A stretch of DNA of 41,751 nt from Chloroflexia bacterium. GTDB taxonomy: Bacteria; Chloroflexota; Chloroflexia; DTKN01. Below are positions 39,300-41,751 of this stretch, in pieces. The stretch's first letter is position 1; the number at the start of each line of letters is the position of its first letter. The stretch lies in contig JAFGKG010000119.1 in assembly GCA_016928715.1 (NCBI GenBank), positions 1 to 41,751 on the forward strand, given 5' to 3'. The position numbers and the translations under genes were made by a program. The notes below the pieces were generated by a model. The model searched no databases. It was not told where the DNA came from and saw nothing but the letters and a program-made list of their open reading frames with translations.

Positions 39300-40484
39300 A
39301 TGCGCATTACCCTCATCGCGCCGTTTGCCACCCGACCCAAGGGGACCACCCGCTCTCGGGTGCTGCCCCTGGCTACGGCGCTGACCCGGCGAGGTCACCA
39401 GGTTCGCGTGCTCATTCCGGCCTGGGATCACCCCAGCGAGGCCGGCCGCGAACAGGTCATCGACGACCTGCACCTGCACTGGTTGGAACTGCGCCGGCCG
39501 CTGCTGCCCCGCCTTTCCTGGAAGTTGGCGCGAGAGGCCCGACGCGGCCAGCCCGATCTCATCCACGTTTTCAAGCCCAAGGCCCACGCCGGCCTGGCCC
39601 TGTTCTGGCTGTGGCTGCTGCGCAGCCGGGTGCCCCGCATTCTGGATACGGACGATTGGGAGGGCCGGGGCGGCTGGAACGAGATCAATCCCTACAGCCG
39701 CAGCCAAAAGGTGTTCTTCCAGTGGCAAGAGAGCTTTTTGCCCCGCCACTGCGCGCAGGTCGTCACCGTGGCCAGCCGTACCCTGGAAACCCAGATGTGG
39801 TCGCTGGGCCTGTCCACAGAGGACGTCTTTTATCTGCCCAACGGGGCCAGCAGGGCCCGCTACAGCGGCTGGGCCCAGGCCGACCCCACCCCGGTGCGGG
39901 TCCGCCTGGGGCTGGGGGGACAGCCGGTGATCCTGCTCTACACCCGCTTTGACCGCTTTGACGTTCAGCGTGTGCCCAATGTACTGGCCAAGGTGATCGA
40001 ACGGGTGCCCGATACCCGCCTGCTGGTCGTGGGCCAGGGCTTTTTTGGCGAGGAGCAGATGCTGGAAAAAGAGTTCGCCCGGCGCGGTCTGGGCCAGCAC
40101 CTCATCCAGGCCGGCTGGGTGGAAGAACGGGATCTGCCTGCCTACCTGTCCGCCGGGGACGTGGCCTATTTCCCCATGGATGATACGCTGACCAACCGGG
40201 CCAGTTGTTCGGCCAAGCTGGTGGAGCTGATGGTCAGCGGCCGGGCTATCGTGACCGACGGCGTGGGCCAGAACCGCGAGCTGCTGGAGCACCGCATCTC
40301 GGGCTGGTTGACCCCTCCCGGGGCGATCAGTCTACAGGCGGCGGCCATCGTCGCCCTGCTCAAGAACACGGCCATCCGCCAGGCCCTGGGCGAGAATGCC
40401 CAACGCCGCGTCTGGCGCCATTACGACTGGGACCGCCTGGCCGAACAGGCCGAGCGGGCCTACGAGCGGGCACTGGGCGGCTAA
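39300..40484 (+). CDS. GT4-type glycosyltransferase
   Basis: This 394-residue GT-B-fold enzyme has an N-terminal acceptor domain (ITLIAPFATRPKGTTRSRVL, LTRRGHQVRVLIP, DLIHVFKPKAHAGLALF) and a C-terminal nucleotide-sugar domain (PVILLYTRFDRF, RLLVVGQGFFGEE, GWVEERDLPAYLSAGDVAYFPM, KLVELMVSGRAIVTDGVGQNREL; the usual EX7E acidic pair is only partly visible). It transfers sugar to an unknown acceptor at the cytoplasmic face. It starts 21 bp after the hybrid kinase gene with GGAGGAG upstream, so probably is co-transcribed with it. Confidence 0.9.
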   Translation: MRITLIAPFATRPKGTTRSRVLPLATALTRRGHQVRVLIPAWDHPSEAGREQVIDDLHLHWLELRRPLLPRLSWKLAREARRGQPDLIHVFKPKAHAGLALFWLWLLRSRVPRILDTDDWEGRGGWNEINPYSRSQKVFFQWQESFLPRHCAQVVTVASRTLETQMWSLGLSTEDVFYLPNGASRARYSGWAQADPTPVRVRLGLGGQPVILLYTRFDRFDVQRVPNVLAKVIERVPDTRLLVVGQGFFGEEQMLEKEFARRGLGQHLIQAGWVEERDLPAYLSAGDVAYFPMDDTLTNRASCSAKLVELMVSGRAIVTDGVGQNRELLEHRISGWLTPPGAISLQAAAIVALLKNTAIRQALGENAQRRVWRHYDWDRLAEQAERAYERALGG

Positions 40485-40487
40485 AAA

Positions 40488-40535
40488 CGTTTGGGCGTTA
40501 GAACGTTCAAACGTTTAAACGTTCCAACGCTTGAA
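40488..40535. repeat. 8-bp degenerate tandem array (CGTTNNAA)
   Basis: Six consecutive 8-base units: CGTTTGGG, CGTTAGAA, CGTTCAAA, CGTTTAAA, CGTTCCAA, CGCTTGAA. Inner units are self-complementary or nearly so. The array occupies most of the gap between the glycosyltransferase and SagB genes. Confidence 0.8.
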
Positions 40536-40552
40536 CGCATTTGGAGGTCCCA

Positions 40553-41751
40553 ATGTCCGCACAGCTCGAACCGATCCTGGTCTACCACCAACAGAGCAAG
40601 CACGCTTTTCAGGCCTTTGCCCGGGGCCCGGAGCGCCTGGACTGGTCCACCCAGCCCGATCCCTTTCGCCGCTACCAGGGCGCGCCGGTACTGCTGCTGG
40701 ATCTGTTCGACAGCGCCGATGGCCCCCCCTACGCCCAGGCGCTGCAGCCGGGCCGCATCCCGCCGGCCGCGCTGGACCGGGCCGGTGTCTCGCGGCTTTT
40801 CCTGGACAGCCTGGCCCTGTCGGCCTGGAAGCAGGCCAGCGGTGCGCGCTGGTCGCTGCGGGTCAACCCCTCCAGCGGCAACCTGCATCCCACGGAGGGC
40901 TATCTGATCAGCGGCCCGCTGTCCGGGCTGAGCGAACTCCCGCTGGTGGCCCACTATGCCCCGAGGGAGCACTCGCTGGAGCAGCGGGCCACCTTTCCCC
41001 TGGAAATCTGGCAGGCCCTGACGGCGGCGCTGCCGCCCCAGAGCCTGTTGGTGGGCCTGAGTTCGATCCACTGGCGCGAGACCTGGAAGTACGGCGAGCG
41101 GGCCTATCGCTACTGCCAACACGACGTCGGGCATGCCCTGGCGGCCATTCGGGTGGCCGCGGCCGGCCTGGGCTGGCGAACCCGCCTGCTGGATGACCTG
41201 GGCACCGAGGAGGTCGGCCGGCTGCTGGGGCTCTCTGGGCAGCAGGGCGTCGAACGGGAACATCCCGACTGCCTGCTGGCCGTGTACCCCTATGATCAAG
41301 AGTGCACGGCCCGTTCGCTGCCCGGTGCAGCCATGGCCTCCTTCGCCGAACTGGCCTGGGAGGGACAGGCCAACCGCCTCAGCCCGGGCCACGTGCCCTG
41401 GCCGGCCGTCGAGCGGGTCGACCGGGCGGCGGAAAAGCCGCCCACCGACGGGGCCTACGCCGGACTCGCGCCGGCCGCCGCCCAGCCTGAACTGCCCGTC
41501 CCCAACGCCGATCCCTCGCTGCGCCGCATCCTCCACCAGCGCCGCAGCGCCGTGAACATGGATGGGCTGACCCACCTCTCCCAGGAGTCCTTTTACGCCA
41601 TCCTGGCCCGCACCCTGCCCGGCCCGGGGCGGATCCCCTTTGACGTCCTGCCCTGGGATCCCCGCGTGCATTTGGTCCTGTTCGTCCACCGGGTGGAGGG
41701 GCTGCCGGCCGGCCTCTACCTGCTGCTGCGCGACCCGGCCCAGGGCGAGCG
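40553..41751 (+). CDS. SagB-type nitroreductase-fold dehydrogenase (partial, cut by window end)
   Basis: Open from ATG 40553 (GGAGG upstream) to the window edge, at least 399 residues with no stop. It contains features of SagB/ThcOx-type FMN oxidases: SLALSAWKQ, NPSSGNLHPTEGYLISGPL, WKYGERAYRYCQHDVGHALAA, then a second nitroreductase-like unit beginning LRRILHQRRSAVNMDG. Such enzymes oxidise azolines to azoles in RiPP pathways, but stand-alone members of unknown function are common. No precursor peptide or cyclodehydratase is within the window. The double-domain architecture suggests a total length above 500 residues. Confidence 0.85.
   Translation, partial: MSAQLEPILVYHQQSKHAFQAFARGPERLDWSTQPDPFRRYQGAPVLLLDLFDSADGPPYAQALQPGRIPPAALDRAGVSRLFLDSLALSAWKQASGARWSLRVNPSSGNLHPTEGYLISGPLSGLSELPLVAHYAPREHSLEQRATFPLEIWQALTAALPPQSLLVGLSSIHWRETWKYGERAYRYCQHDVGHALAAIRVAAAGLGWRTRLLDDLGTEEVGRLLGLSGQQGVEREHPDCLLAVYPYDQECTARSLPGAAMASFAELAWEGQANRLSPGHVPWPAVERVDRAAEKPPTDGAYAGLAPAAAQPELPVPNADPSLRRILHQRRSAVNMDGLTHLSQESFYAILARTLPGPGRIPFDVLPWDPRVHLVLFVHRVEGLPAGLYLLLRDPAQGE

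Noticed and set aside
1-41751. tRNA, rRNA or known riboswitch
   Set aside because: No TΨC-arm-like (GGTTCGAATCC) or CCA-flanked cloverleaf and no conserved riboswitch core were noticed by eye; a covariance search could still find one.

Overview
The window is GC-rich (about two thirds G+C by impression), gene-dense DNA holding 38 protein-coding genes, the last one cut by the right edge. No rRNA, tRNA or CRISPR array was seen. Lipoprotein-type solute binding, an ECF vitamin transporter with type III pantothenate kinase, a decaprenyl-phosphate phosphoribosyltransferase-like enzyme, an energy-converting-hydrogenase-related complex and archaeal-type homocysteine synthesis genes together fit a thermophilic or anaerobic-leaning member of Chloroflexota (Anaerolineae-like). 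This is an inference from gene content, not a phylogeny.

Layout. 202-4437 (+): a complete ECF transporter (two ATPases, EcfT, a PanT-like S component) ending in coaX, i.e. pantothenate uptake plus its first phosphorylation. 4451-7954 (-): ECF sigma factor, anti-sigma factor, then an ABC-2 exporter. 8077-15346 (-): one tight operon with a UbiA-family prenyltransferase followed by six complex I / group 4 hydrogenase-like subunits (NuoD, L, K/HyfE, N, B and H-like), with degenerate NiFe ligands and no visible electron-input subunits. 15576-17209 (+): zinc ribbon and GlcD-type FAD oxidase. 17257-18183 (-): PocR-STAS sensor. 18452-23008 (+): adenosine deaminase, a strongly promoted orphan peptide-type binding protein, and FolP. 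23148-29381 (-): a three-gene membrane-proteolysis-like operon (SppA, a membrane-anchored double-Rossmann-like protein, and a 1065-residue PqqD-M50-cNMP-binding fusion), with a divergent small HTH gene at 29545. 29866-30705 (-): esterase. 30938-35533 (+): HcyA/HcyB homocysteine synthesis, RecO, purine nucleoside phosphorylase, RpiB and a guanidino-modifying enzyme, mostly overlapping by ATGA. 35774-40484 (+): response regulator, histidine kinase, receiver-kinase hybrid and a glycosyltransferase. 40553 to the edge (+): SagB-type nitroreductase-fold dehydrogenase.

Intergenic DNA is rich in repeats: a TAGGGGCAGCC palindrome family with a conserved tail, a 62-63 bp AT-rich palindromic element in two opposite copies, TTGAC heptads, and an 8-bp degenerate array. 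Many genes have near-consensus sigma-70 promoters with 16-17 bp spacers, so several transcription units can be placed with reasonable confidence.

The two most interesting systems are the reduced, NiFe-degenerate membrane complex (8077-15346) and the SppA / DUF4350-like / M50-cNMP operon with its adjacent HTH gene (23148-29763).
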